18,538 nucleotides of DNA. Source: JACRBK01 sp964427955 (GTDB taxonomy: Bacteria > Chloroflexota > Anaerolineae > Aggregatilineales > Aggregatilineaceae). Position numbers and translations under genes: made by a program. Under the pieces are notes generated by a model. It was not told where the DNA came from, ran no database searches, and worked only from the letters and a program-made list of their open reading frames with translations. Each line of letters opens with the position of its first letter. Within the stretch, counting starts at the first letter, position 1. Positions 6,995-14,379 of this stretch are shown one piece after another. The DNA is taken from positions 1 through 18,538 of the forward strand of contig CAYRWY010000060.1 of NCBI GenBank assembly GCA_964427955.1, read 5' to 3'.

Positions 6995-9805
6995 TCACGG
7001 CACCAGCGTCTGCACGCCGTCGGCGCGCTCGACGGCCCAGCCTTCGACGCCGTCCGCCGTGCGCACGCGCCACCAACGATACCCTTCGGCGTCCTGCGGC
7101 CCTTCCAGCAGCGTGACGACCGCGCCCTCGTCCAGCCGGGCCAGGATGTCGTAGGCCATGCCCGCCCCGGCGCGCACGTTCAGTTGATCATCCTTGATCA
7201 CGTGCACCGTCGCCGGATGATCGACCAGCAGCGGCAGCGCCCAGAAATACGCGCCGTAGGAACTGGCCGTCACGAAGCGGCGGCTGTCGGGACTCCAGGC
7301 GAGATCGACGCCATCACCGTAGTACCAGGCGCTCATCTGCCAGGTCTGGGTGTCGTAGACTGCCACGCCATTTCCCGTCACCGCCAGGGATCGCCCGTCC
7401 GGGCTGAACGCGACCACGCTCATACTGTCACCGGGGTTGAACACGCTGGACCCGCTGGCCAGGTCATAGACCACCGATCCGGGCTTGAGTTCGCCGCACG
7501 CCCCCCACCGGGTAGCCGCCGCGAGGGTGCGGCCATCCGGGCTGAGCGCCAGATCGGTCCAACTGGCCTCCGGACAGTCGGCGTGGAAGATTTCCTGGTC
7601 CCCCTCCCACACGACGAGGCGGGGGGCGGTCATCGCGGCCAGCCGGGAACCATCGGCGCTGAAGCTCAAGGCCAGGATCGGCGCGTCCCCGCCCGCCAGC
7701 GAGTGGTTCACCGTGCCCGTCGCCGCATCGATCAGCGTCACCGCGCCGTCGCCATAGCCCAACGCGATCTGCTGGCCGTCGGGATGGAAGGCCAGCGCGC
7801 GGGCGTCCTCGAACGTTTGCAGCGGCGTCGCCCCGGTCACGTCCCACACGATCACCCGTCGCTGATTCTGGGAGCAGATTTCCGTCATCAGGCCGAGCGT
7901 CTGGGGCGACCACGCCAGCGCCAGCACCGTCCCGGACAGCGTATCCGCCTGGCGGCGCGCGCCGCTCGCTTTAGCGTTGTAAGTGGGTTTGGCACCCATC
8001 GGGCAGCCATCCAGAGTCAGTTCGGCGATCAGCTCACCGCTGGCCGCGTCCCACACCCGCGCGCCGTTATCGCCGCCTGCCGGAATCCACAACATGCCCG
8101 ATTGGCGGTTGTCCACCGCGGTGGCGATCAGGCCGCCATCGGCGCTCCAGGCCACGGCGTCGGACCAGCCGCCGTGGGCGAGCAGGGTTTTTTCCGGTCC
8201 CGGCACGACTGAATGACTGCTATGCGCCAGCGAACTGGTGTCAACGTTGGCGGGCAGCGGCGCCGGATCGACGGCATAACCCGCCGACGTCAACTGGCGG
8301 TACAGCGTGCCATCGGCGGAGGCAATCGACCAGTGGCGATCCAGTCCCGATCCAGGAATCGCCACATTTTCCGCCAGCAAAACCAGGTCGGAGTCGGGCA
8401 GCCAGGTGGCTTTCGCATTGTACGGCGTCAGGGCGCGGTGATCCAGCGTGGGATTGGGCATCAGATAGACCGAGGTCTGCGCGGCCCAATCGTACAGGCA
8501 GTAGCCCAGGATCGTCGCGTAGTCGGTGTCGCAGCGCCCCAGGTAGGCCAGGGTATGCCCATCCGCCGACACTTCGTACCACTCCGGAAAGACGACGTCG
8601 CTCCGCTGGCGATCCAGTTTTTGGAAGGTCGTCACGAGTTTATCGGCGTCCAGATCGTAAATGGTGGTGACCTGGCCCCACACGACGAAGGCGTACACCC
8701 CGCGCCACTGCACGGCCAGGGGAATCCGCTGCTCGTCTTCGGCCTGGGGCGGGAAGCCGGTGTCGGCTAACGATCCGTCGGGAAACAGCCAGACCAGGGT
8801 GTGATCCGTGCGCTCGACCAGCGCCCCCTGCCCATCCGGCGACCAGAACTGCGACGAATATTTCGGGTAGGGGGAGGGGCTGCCATACGGATCGACGCGG
8901 TACGGGGGCCACAGATCCCCGGACAGCTTCTCCAGGGTCTGCGTGGCCAAAGACAGCCGCCAGGTCTGCGGGCCGCGGTCGTCGCGCGTGAACAGGATCG
9001 CCGGATCGCCGGTCGGATTCCACTCCACCGCCGTGACCGCCGCCGCCGTGAACGGGAATTCGAGCGCCTCGCGGGTCGCCAGATTCTCGATCACCAGCGT
9101 GTCGGTCCCCACCCGGCGGTACACCAGGCGGTGATCCGGGGTCCAGACGGGATAGCGCCCCCAGCCGGTCGCATCCTGGCCGAGAAACTCGGCGTCGAGC
9201 GTGAAGGGGGCGTCCCCATTGACGGGGATGACCCTGACCGGCACGTCCGGCGAGGGATCGAATTGCAGAATGAACTGCCCATCGGACGACCATTCGGCCA
9301 ACTGGTAGAGCTGGTCGAAGGGCACCTGGAGCACAAAGTCGTCGCGCTCGGCGTCGATCACGTACACCGCCGGATCGTGCTCCGGGTGCGTGCGATCCGT
9401 CGTCGGGCGTTCCAGCGAACTCACCATCAGCAGGTCGTTTTCGGCGGGGGACCAGGCGATGTTCAGATAGTTGTTCCCGCCAAACAATTCCAGCGTGGTC
9501 AGGCGGCGGCTGTCGTCGTAGCGCACCGCGCACCAGCGCACCGGGCCGCTGGCCGGATCGCCAGAGGCGCTGTTCCACATCAGCCAGTGTCCCGCGCCGG
9601 ACCAGGCGGCGTCGAAGTGGACCCCGCTGCACGGCGTGCCGACGCTCTGGGCCAGCCGGGTGCTGTCCGTCCCGTCCGCCCGCTCGATCACGAATCCGCC
9701 GTTCCAGTAGTAGATGAACGGCAGCGCCGACTCCGCTTGCCCCGCCGCCGGACCGAGTCCGCCCAGTGCCAGCGTGATGATCATGATCAAACCCACGATT
9801 CGCAT
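6995..9805 (-). CDS. Secreted WD40 beta-propeller protein with C-terminal SH3b domain
   Basis: This 936-residue protein begins with a signal peptide (MRIVGLIMIITLALGGLGPAAGQA), so it is exported. The N-terminal half (about 30-480) holds degenerate TolB/WD40-like blades such as LMWNSASGDPA, IAWSPAENDLLMVSSLE and QFWSPDGQGALVERTDHTL. About residues 540-860 are clearer WD40 blades, for example VAWSADGGLIATAV, ALAFHPDGQQIALGYGDGAV, LSFSADGSRLAAMT, LALSPDGRTLAAAT, VAFSPDGRSLAVTG and LAWSPDSRRFVTASS. The last ~70 residues are a bacterial SH3 domain (LNVRAGAGMAYDILARLDEG, WWRVRTADGVEGW), usually involved in wall or peptide binding. No enzyme motif is present, so a surface scaffold role is likely. 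GGGGAGGAT upstream of the ATG supports this start. It is divergent from the next propeller gene. Confidence 0.88.
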   Translation of the reverse strand: MRIVGLIMIITLALGGLGPAAGQAESALPFIYYWNGGFVIERADGTDSTRLAQSVGTPCSGVHFDAAWSGAGHWLMWNSASGDPASGPVRWCAVRYDDSRRLTTLELFGGNNYLNIAWSPAENDLLMVSSLERPTTDRTHPEHDPAVYVIDAERDDFVLQVPFDQLYQLAEWSSDGQFILQFDPSPDVPVRVIPVNGDAPFTLDAEFLGQDATGWGRYPVWTPDHRLVYRRVGTDTLVIENLATREALEFPFTAAAVTAVEWNPTGDPAILFTRDDRGPQTWRLSLATQTLEKLSGDLWPPYRVDPYGSPSPYPKYSSQFWSPDGQGALVERTDHTLVWLFPDGSLADTGFPPQAEDEQRIPLAVQWRGVYAFVVWGQVTTIYDLDADKLVTTFQKLDRQRSDVVFPEWYEVSADGHTLAYLGRCDTDYATILGYCLYDWAAQTSVYLMPNPTLDHRALTPYNAKATWLPDSDLVLLAENVAIPGSGLDRHWSIASADGTLYRQLTSAGYAVDPAPLPANVDTSSLAHSSHSVVPGPEKTLLAHGGWSDAVAWSADGGLIATAVDNRQSGMLWIPAGGDNGARVWDAASGELIAELTLDGCPMGAKPTYNAKASGARRQADTLSGTVLALAWSPQTLGLMTEICSQNQRRVIVWDVTGATPLQTFEDARALAFHPDGQQIALGYGDGAVTLIDAATGTVNHSLAGGDAPILALSFSADGSRLAAMTAPRLVVWEGDQEIFHADCPEASWTDLALSPDGRTLAAATRWGACGELKPGSVVYDLASGSSVFNPGDSMSVVAFSPDGRSLAVTGNGVAVYDTQTWQMSAWYYGDGVDLAWSPDSRRFVTASSYGAYFWALPLLVDHPATVHVIKDDQLNVRAGAGMAYDILARLDEGAVVTLLEGPQDAEGYRWWRVRTADGVEGWAVERADGVQTLVP

Positions 9806-9983
9806 AAACTCTATCCTCCCCTGGGGGTGACCAAACGCCCATGTCGCCCCGTGAAATAGCCCACTACAATAAGTTTGCGCGTAAATTCACTATACTCGGA
9901 ACCTCAAATTATGCCTGTTCGCTCCTGCTACTACTCACCGCTGCACAGACGGTTTCCGGGACCTGGGATGAGGAGCAGTGGCG

Positions 9984-10865
9984 ATGTTGAGAGGGCTGAT
10001 CTGGATCACGATGCTGGCGGGCGTGGCGATCCTCGCGATCACGGGCGTGATCGCCGGAACGCGTGCCGATCACCTGGCTAACGCCTGGATCGTGCGCGGT
10101 CTGTTTGTCAACACCCCCAGTATTTTTCTCGAACGGTTCGACCAACGCGACCTCCGGCGCCTGACCGATGACGAAGGGTACGACGAAGATCCCGTGGTCT
10201 CTCCTGATCGGCAGTGGATTCTGTTTACCTCAGATCGGGAAGGATGGTCGGGTTATTACCTGATGCGCACTGACGGGAGCGATCCGCACTGGCTGGCCGA
10301 ATTCGACTTCACCCGGCCTGCGGTGGCCTGGTCGCCGGACAGCCAGCAGATCGCGTTCATGTCGAAATGGTCGGGCGGGCTGGGTCTCTTCGCCGTCCGG
10401 CGCGATGGGAACGATCTGCGCCAGTTGACCGGATCGAGCCTCTATATGTCCAGCTTTGCCTGGTCACCCGACAGCCAGCAGATCGCGCTGGAAGCGCTCC
10501 AGATGAGCACCGGGCAGGGGGATGTCTATGCGATCCGCGCTGACGGCAGCGGTCTCGTGCAGTTGACCGACGACCGCCCCTGGGATGGGCTGCCCTACTG
10601 GTCTGCCGATGGGCAGTGGATTCTCTTTTCGTCTTTCCGCGATCTCGAAGGCTCGTCCAGCACCTACCGCATCCGGCCCGATGGTTCCGGCCTGGAGAGC
10701 GTGCCCTTCGGCGTCTCCAGGCGCAACGATCCGCCAGACAACCGTTTACCGGCTGATTTTCCCTTTCATCCCTTACTACCCATCGGGATCGCGCTCGCGA
10801 TGTTGGGCGGAGCGGTCATGCCTCTAGCACGGCGAACGTTTTACGCTCGGATCGCGCCCCGTTGA
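9984..10865 (+). CDS. Membrane-anchored TolB-like (PD40) beta-propeller protein
   Basis: The 293-residue protein has an N-terminal hydrophobic helix (about 3-27, LIWITMLAGVAILAITGVIAG), four PD40/WD40-like blades, and a second hydrophobic helix near residues 262-280 (LLPIGIALAMLGGAVMPLA). The blades show the TolB/DPP-like pattern of a strand motif plus R-DGS: VVSPDRQWILFTSD...MRTDGSD, VAWSPDSQQIAFMS...VRRDGND, FAWSPDSQQIALEA...IRADGSG, YWSADGQWILFSS...IRPDGSG. Four blades is few for a closed propeller, so it may pair with another chain. I chose ATG 9984 because GAGGAG (9970-9975) lies 8 nt upstream; the GTG at 9978 is only 2 nt from it. The last 13 codons lie in a 41-nt sequence duplicated at 11741-11781, so the C-terminus may be rearranged. 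The role is unknown; an anchored sensor or scaffold is likely. Confidence 0.8.
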   Translation: MLRGLIWITMLAGVAILAITGVIAGTRADHLANAWIVRGLFVNTPSIFLERFDQRDLRRLTDDEGYDEDPVVSPDRQWILFTSDREGWSGYYLMRTDGSDPHWLAEFDFTRPAVAWSPDSQQIAFMSKWSGGLGLFAVRRDGNDLRQLTGSSLYMSSFAWSPDSQQIALEALQMSTGQGDVYAIRADGSGLVQLTDDRPWDGLPYWSADGQWILFSSFRDLEGSSSTYRIRPDGSGLESVPFGVSRRNDPPDNRLPADFPFHPLLPIGIALAMLGGAVMPLARRTFYARIAPR

Positions 10866-10867
10866 CC
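10827..10867 (+). repeat. 41-nt direct duplication, left copy
   Basis: It matches 11741-11781 at 36 of 41 positions in the same orientation, offset by 914 bp. Here it encodes the C-terminus and stop of the anchored propeller gene. Confidence 0.7.
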
Positions 10868-10918
10868 GGGGGACTATACTTTCTGGAGATAAGCCGTTTT
10901 TAGCGTCGAGGAAATACG

Positions 10919-11689
10919 ATGGCACATTCCTCATTTGTTGAGTTTTTGGGCATTTATTTCCTGCGCCTGTTTAAACGCAAGCACTGCGTAACCCTCCTGC
11001 TGGGAGTGTTGGCGGTCGGCATGATGGAATTGCTGATCGCGGCTTACGAACCCGCCCCCCAGGCCGCCTGGGCGCTATCAGGTCCTCTTCGGACGCCCTT
11101 GCCAACCTCGGTGGCCGCTCCTACAAGCACGTCCACCAGCACGCCATCTGCCGACCTGATCGGCGTCATGCAATGGGAGCTAAGAGATACTCAAGTCGAT
11201 CAGGTTTTAGGGAGGGGCACGCTCGAAATCCATCCCGGTGACGTCGTCGTCACCAGGCATACCGCGTACGATGGCGACGTGTTTTACACCAAGGATATTA
11301 TGATAGACGAGACGGAGTTTTATCTCGGCTATTTTGCCGATCCAGAGGATACGCCTTCAAAAATGACCGGTTTTGGGATGTATCTGAATCGCACGGACAT
11401 GGATACCTTCAGTTGGGAGTGGTTTACGGTAGCCAATACCCATCAAGCGATCAAACTGCAAGGCGCAGGCGACCTTGAGTTCGGGGGCGACGTGATCGAT
11501 GGGGTGTGGGACATGACCCACCTGGAATTTCAGACGGATGTGGTGTTCCGTTGTCAGGTCATGGAAGGTAAAGGCGCTGCCAGCGACCTTCCGCGCTGGA
11601 CCCTGACGATCTTTGCCGGGTCCTATATCGATTGGCCGCACTTTGTGTCTGAGAGCGAGGTAACCCCCTCGCCTACGCCCGGCTCGTGA
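10919..11689 (+). CDS. Membrane-anchored extracytoplasmic protein of unknown function
   Basis: I do not recognise this 256-residue protein. A basic segment (RLFKRKH) is followed by one transmembrane helix (about residues 24-42), placing the rest outside the membrane by the positive-inside rule. A Pro/Thr/Ser-rich linker (about 56-77) leads to a folded domain of roughly 170 residues rich in beta-prone and acidic stretches (GRGTLEIHPGDVVVTRHTAY, MDTFSWEWFTVANT, GVWDMTHLEFQTDVVFRC). The tail (SEVTPSPTPGS) is again Pro/Ser/Thr-rich. GAGGAAA at 10908-10914 supports the start. It lies 53 bp after the propeller gene, on the same strand, in a segment bounded by a 41-nt direct duplication, so it may have been inserted here. 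Function cannot be assigned. Confidence 0.75.
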   Translation: MAHSSFVEFLGIYFLRLFKRKHCVTLLLGVLAVGMMELLIAAYEPAPQAAWALSGPLRTPLPTSVAAPTSTSTSTPSADLIGVMQWELRDTQVDQVLGRGTLEIHPGDVVVTRHTAYDGDVFYTKDIMIDETEFYLGYFADPEDTPSKMTGFGMYLNRTDMDTFSWEWFTVANTHQAIKLQGAGDLEFGGDVIDGVWDMTHLEFQTDVVFRCQVMEGKGAASDLPRWTLTIFAGSYIDWPHFVSESEVTPSPTPGS

Positions 11690-11704
11690 GGGGGGACCTC
11701 TGGT

Positions 11705-11720
11705 CCCTCGCGAACGAGGG
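11705..11720. terminator. Hairpin between convergent genes
   Basis: CCCTCG and CGAGGG close a CGAA tetraloop, and flanking GACC/GGTC bases extend the stem imperfectly. It lies between the stops of the convergent anchored-protein gene and alkC. It could act as a bidirectional terminator, though no U-tract is obvious. Confidence 0.5.
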
Positions 11721-11729
11721 AGGTGGTCG

Positions 11730-12827
11730 TCACTCTCCCTGCACGGTGAAGGTTTTGCGCTCGGATCGCGCTCCGTTCACCTGGATTTCCAGCGCGTGCT
11801 CGCCGGGGTAATAACGGCGCGTCGTGACCGGCGCGAAACGATGCTTCCGGGTGAGGGTGATCGTCTCGCCGGGCGCAAGCGCCCGCTTGCTGAGCTTGAA
11901 CACTTTTGGCGTATGCTGGCCGTTGGCGCGCATCAGGTGGATCACGTAGTCGATCACCAGGTTTTGCGGCTCATCGCTCAGCGACTCGATCTCGAACGAG
12001 AACGTGATTTCGCCGTGCATCGGGATCGCGGCGGGTTCCACCGCCAGATTCTTGACGGCACAGGCTGCGCTGCCGCCAAAGCCCAGCAGGCTCAGCGCCG
12101 CCGGATCGCCTTTTTTGACCAGGGTGCGCAGCGCGTGCGCGATCAGGTCGCGCATCTCCGGCGTGTCGTGCGCCTGCCAGCGCCGGGCCACCTCGATCAC
12201 CACCTGCGGGTTATCCTTCGAGATGTCGTTCAGGTTGTTGGACACGCTGCGCCGCACATACTCGGACTCGTCCAGCTTCAACGCTTCCAGGATGGGCAGG
12301 ATCGGCGCCGGATTGGCCTGGAAGGGCGGCAGGGTCATGCCCCAGGGCAGGCGCGGGCGGCAGCCTTCGCTCGCCAGCCGCCGGACGTGGACGTTGTCGT
12401 GCCGGGTCCAGGCCAACATCTGCGCCATCATACGCGGCGGATCGCGCAGGATGAAGGGCCGCACGGCGTATTCCGCGCTGCACAACGTCGTCAACTGCTC
12501 CAGCGCCGGGATCGAGGCGTCCCAATCGTCCTGGCCGTAGACCTGCACGAAGTCGGTGAAGATCATCGTGCCGAAGCCGGGCGGCACGTTGACCGACGCA
12601 CGGCGGATGATGTCCAACGCCGTGCGGTAGTCGTCCGGCAGGACACTGTGCAGCACGAGCGCGCCATGCCGCATCCGCTCCTTCAGCTCGCGCGCGTCCC
12701 ACTGATCGTCATACAGCCGGGCCAGGAAGGTCGCGCCGTCGAAGGCGGGATAAGCCTGCGTGAAGGCTGCAACCAGCGCGTCGAAAAATTCAGCGTTGAA
12801 CAATGCGGTTTTGAGCGGCTCGCCCAT
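11730..12827 (-). CDS. alkC: DNA alkylation repair glycosylase, AlkC family
   Basis: The 365-residue protein is a HEAT-like-repeat DNA glycosylase of the AlkC/AlkD superfamily, which excises N3- and N7-alkylated bases to start base-excision repair. Residues about 1-260 carry the AlkC-type solenoid with characteristic blocks: SAEYAVRPFILRDP (117-130), HVRRLASEGCRPRLPW (147-162) and VRRSVSNNLNDISKDNP (191-207). E119 in the SAEYAVR block is a candidate catalytic acid by analogy. Residues about 265-362 form a beta-rich Ig-like domain (EITFSFEIESLSDEPQNLVI, YYPGEHALEIQVNG), as in the longer AlkC subgroup. GGAGGAGG at 12833-12840 sets the start. Its promoter has consensus spacing and a GAAC-N4-GTTC-like box just downstream of the -10, consistent with damage induction. 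The 3' end overlaps a 41-nt duplicated sequence. Confidence 0.9.
   Translation of the reverse strand: MGEPLKTALFNAEFFDALVAAFTQAYPAFDGATFLARLYDDQWDARELKERMRHGALVLHSVLPDDYRTALDIIRRASVNVPPGFGTMIFTDFVQVYGQDDWDASIPALEQLTTLCSAEYAVRPFILRDPPRMMAQMLAWTRHDNVHVRRLASEGCRPRLPWGMTLPPFQANPAPILPILEALKLDESEYVRRSVSNNLNDISKDNPQVVIEVARRWQAHDTPEMRDLIAHALRTLVKKGDPAALSLLGFGGSAACAVKNLAVEPAAIPMHGEITFSFEIESLSDEPQNLVIDYVIHLMRANGQHTPKVFKLSKRALAPGETITLTRKHRFAPVTTRRYYPGEHALEIQVNGARSERKTFTVQGE
11741..11781 (+). repeat. 41-nt direct duplication, right copy
   Basis: It is the partner of 10827-10867 (36 of 41 identical). Here the complementary strand encodes the C-terminus of AlkC (VNGARSERKTFTVQ), in frame and family-like, so this copy is probably ancestral. 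Confidence 0.7.
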
Positions 12828-12854
12828 GATGTCCTCCTCCGATCATTGCAGATA

Positions 12855-12866
12855 GCACGTATGTTC
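12855..12866 (-). promoter_or_regulatory. LexA-like operator of alkC
   Basis: On the minus strand it reads GAAC-ATAC-GTGC, one mismatch from a GAAC-N4-GTTC palindrome. It begins 2 bp downstream of the -10 and so covers the transcription start. The nonamer GAACATACG is shared with sites at 13760 and 17035. Confidence 0.6.
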
Positions 12867-12868
12867 TG

Positions 12869-12897
12869 AGTATAACGAGAATTTCAAGGCTGTGCAA
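12869..12897 (-). promoter_or_regulatory. Sigma70-type promoter of alkC
   Basis: On the minus strand, TTGCAC (12897-12892) and TATACT (12874-12869) are separated by exactly 17 bp, about 42 bp from the ATG. The region is shared back-to-back with the plus-strand hydrolase promoter. Confidence 0.75.
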
Positions 12898-12906
12898 ACG
12901 CCCTTT

Positions 12907-12935
12907 TTGATCTTAGAACATGCATTCGATAAAAT
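12907..12935 (+). promoter_or_regulatory. Sigma70-type promoter with LexA-like operator, hydrolase gene
   Basis: TTGATC (12907-12912) and TAAAAT (12930-12935) are 17 bp apart. The spacer contains GAAC-ATGC-ATTC (12916-12927), one mismatch from the palindrome. The 14-mer TTTGATCTTAGAAC (12906-12919) is identical in the VOC-gene promoter at 13729-13742. Confidence 0.72.
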
Positions 12936-12965
12936 GAGCGGCACGTCAAAACAAGGAGCGCACCG

Positions 12966-13733
12966 GTGAAGCACATCTTCTCCTACGGCCAGGGACAGTG
13001 TCTGTCGTTCAACGACTTCGGGAACCTGCACGGGCACCCGATCCTGATCCAGCACGGTCTGATCGCCAGCATCACCGACGAGGCGCTGTTCGAGCCGCTG
13101 ATCGCGGCGGGCGCGCGCCTGATCGCCATCGCGCGTCCCGGCTACGGCGACTCGTCGCCCTACGTCCTGCGGAACATGGCCGAATGGGGCGCGATTGTCG
13201 GCGGGCTGGTCGATCACCTCAAGCTGGCCCGCTGCGACGTGTTGGGGATGTCGTCCGGCGCGCCATACAGCTACGCCATCGGGTACGCGCTCCCGGATCG
13301 GGTCCGCCGCCTGTACATTTTCAGCGGCATTCCGGCGCTGTACGATCCGCCCATCGCGGCCTGCTGGCCCCACCCGCTGAATCAAGCAGCCAGCCTGCCC
13401 GATCTACAGAAGCTCGCGCACGATCTCTTCTTCGCGAATCGGTCCGCCGAAGACGTGCAGCGCGACGATCTCCGGGATTCGCTGCGGAACGAGGGGTTTG
13501 GCCTGGCGCAAGATTTCAAACTCCGTGGGAACGATTGGGGCTTCACGCTGGCCGATGTCCAGACTCCGGTGGTGATGGAGCACAGCCGGGACGATGAGTC
13601 CGTACCCTTCGCCGCCGCCGAACTGACCGCGCAGCGGCTCCCGCGTTGCCGCTTCGACATCCGGGAGCAGGGCGGGCATTTTTCGCCGGAACTCCTCGCG
13701 GACTTCCTCGCCATGCTGGTCACCGAAATTTGA
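12966..13733 (+). CDS. Alpha/beta hydrolase
   Basis: The 255-residue protein has the alpha/beta-hydrolase fold. The oxyanion-loop region is ILIQHGLIAS (26-35), RPGYGDS follows at 57-63, the nucleophile is S96 in the elbow GMSSG (94-98), a late acid lies in EHSRDDESVP, and the catalytic histidine is in the GGHFSP block near the C-terminus. No signal peptide is present, so it is cytoplasmic. The substrate (ester, lactone, epoxide or similar) cannot be told. It starts with GTG at 12966, preceded by AAGGAG (12953-12958) with 7-nt spacing. It is divergent from alkC, and its promoter carries a LexA-like box, so it may be co-induced with repair. Its stop codon overlaps the -35 of the next gene. Confidence 0.88.
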   Translation: MKHIFSYGQGQCLSFNDFGNLHGHPILIQHGLIASITDEALFEPLIAAGARLIAIARPGYGDSSPYVLRNMAEWGAIVGGLVDHLKLARCDVLGMSSGAPYSYAIGYALPDRVRRLYIFSGIPALYDPPIAACWPHPLNQAASLPDLQKLAHDLFFANRSAEDVQRDDLRDSLRNEGFGLAQDFKLRGNDWGFTLADVQTPVVMEHSRDDESVPFAAAELTAQRLPRCRFDIREQGGHFSPELLADFLAMLVTEI

Positions 13734-13758
13734 TCTTAGAACGCGCGTTCAGTATAAT
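13730..13758 (+). promoter_or_regulatory. Sigma70-type promoter with perfect LexA-like operator, VOC gene
   Basis: TTGATC (13730-13735) and a perfect TATAAT (13753-13758) have a 17-bp spacer. In that spacer lies the perfect palindrome GAAC-GCGC-GTTC (13739-13750). A second imperfect box, GAAC-ATAC-GATC (13760-13771), follows at the likely start site. The -35 overlaps the TGA of the upstream hydrolase gene. Confidence 0.8.
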
Positions 13759-13803
13759 AGAACATACGATCTAATTCGTGTGACATCTTGAGGAGGATGA
13801 GTC

Positions 13804-14283
13804 ATGCCCGCGCGTTTTTGTTCGGCAGTGATTTTCGTCAAGCAGATGGCGGTCTCGCGGCGCTTTTACGAGGGACTGCTCAGCCAGCAGGTGGAGATGG
13901 ATTTCGGCGTCAACGTGGGCTACGTTGGCGGGCTGGCGCTGTGGGAAGAGGCCGCGGCGCTGGACGTCATGTTCCACCGCGGGCCAGCGAGTGAAGCCCG
14001 GCTGGGCCGCGAGAATCTGGAACTCTATTTCGAGGCGGAGGATCTCGACTCGATGCTGATCGCTTTCACGGCGGAGGGCGTCGCCCAGGTGCACCCCATC
14101 GTCGAGCAGCCCTGGGGCCAGCGCGCGCTGCGTGTCTACGATCCGGATGGGCACATCGTCGAAGTGGCCGAGCCGATGCCGGTCGTCGTGCGCCGCATGG
14201 CCGCCGGTGGGATGGATGCCGAGGCGATCCGCGCCCGCACCGGGATGCCGCTCCCCGTGGTCGAGCAGATGCTGGCGGGATAG
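13804..14283 (+). CDS. VOC-family (glyoxalase/bleomycin-resistance-like) protein
   Basis: The 159-residue protein starts with the VOC beta-alpha-beta-beta-beta pattern: FCSAVIFVKQMAVSRRFYEGLL, then LALWEEAAALDVMFHR. The second module follows: LELYFEAEDLDSMLIAFTAE, then WGQRALRVYDPDGHIVEVAEPM. The terminal DPDGHIVEV block contains the usual metal-ligand glutamate. VOC proteins cover glyoxalases, dioxygenases, thiol transferases and drug-binding proteins, so the substrate stays open. The last 30 residues (MAAGGMDAEAIRARTGMP...) form a short helical tail beyond the core. GAGGAGG just upstream of ATG 13804 sets the start. A strong promoter with a perfect GAAC-N4-GTTC box precedes it, suggesting stress induction and a detoxification role (inference). 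Confidence 0.87.
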   Translation: MPARFCSAVIFVKQMAVSRRFYEGLLSQQVEMDFGVNVGYVGGLALWEEAAALDVMFHRGPASEARLGRENLELYFEAEDLDSMLIAFTAEGVAQVHPIVEQPWGQRALRVYDPDGHIVEVAEPMPVVVRRMAAGGMDAEAIRARTGMPLPVVEQMLAG

Positions 14284-14331
14284 GCCGGCCCATTGGCGCT
14301 CGAATCACTGTGAAGATAAGCGTAATCTAAA

Positions 14332-14357
14332 GCGGAGGAGCGAGTCTGCTCCTCCGC
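14332..14357. terminator. Strong hairpin between convergent genes
   Basis: GCGGAGGAGC (14332-14341) and GCTCCTCCGC (14348-14357) form a perfect 10-bp stem with a GAGTCT loop. It lies between the VOC gene and the convergent secreted-protein gene. There is no T-tract on either side, but the position and stem suit a bidirectional terminator. Confidence 0.65.
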
Positions 14358-14379
14358 ACACTACATTAGAACGTCGATT

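Noticed and set aside
6893..8212. A 439-residue plus-strand frame opposite the WD40 gene (and similar long frames at 281-1822, 8801-9859 and 11796-12869)
   Set aside because: All are antisense to convincing genes, have low-complexity Arg/His/Gln-rich translations and lack ribosome sites.
9841..9983. Promoters for the two divergent propeller genes
   Set aside because: TATACT (9891-9896) and similar -10-like hexamers exist on both strands, but none has a convincing -35 at 16-18 bp, so they were not listed.
10862..10880. TTGACC plus TATACT as a promoter for the anchored protein
   Set aside because: The spacing is only 7 bp, too short for a sigma70 promoter, and no alternative -35 lies 17 bp upstream of TATACT.
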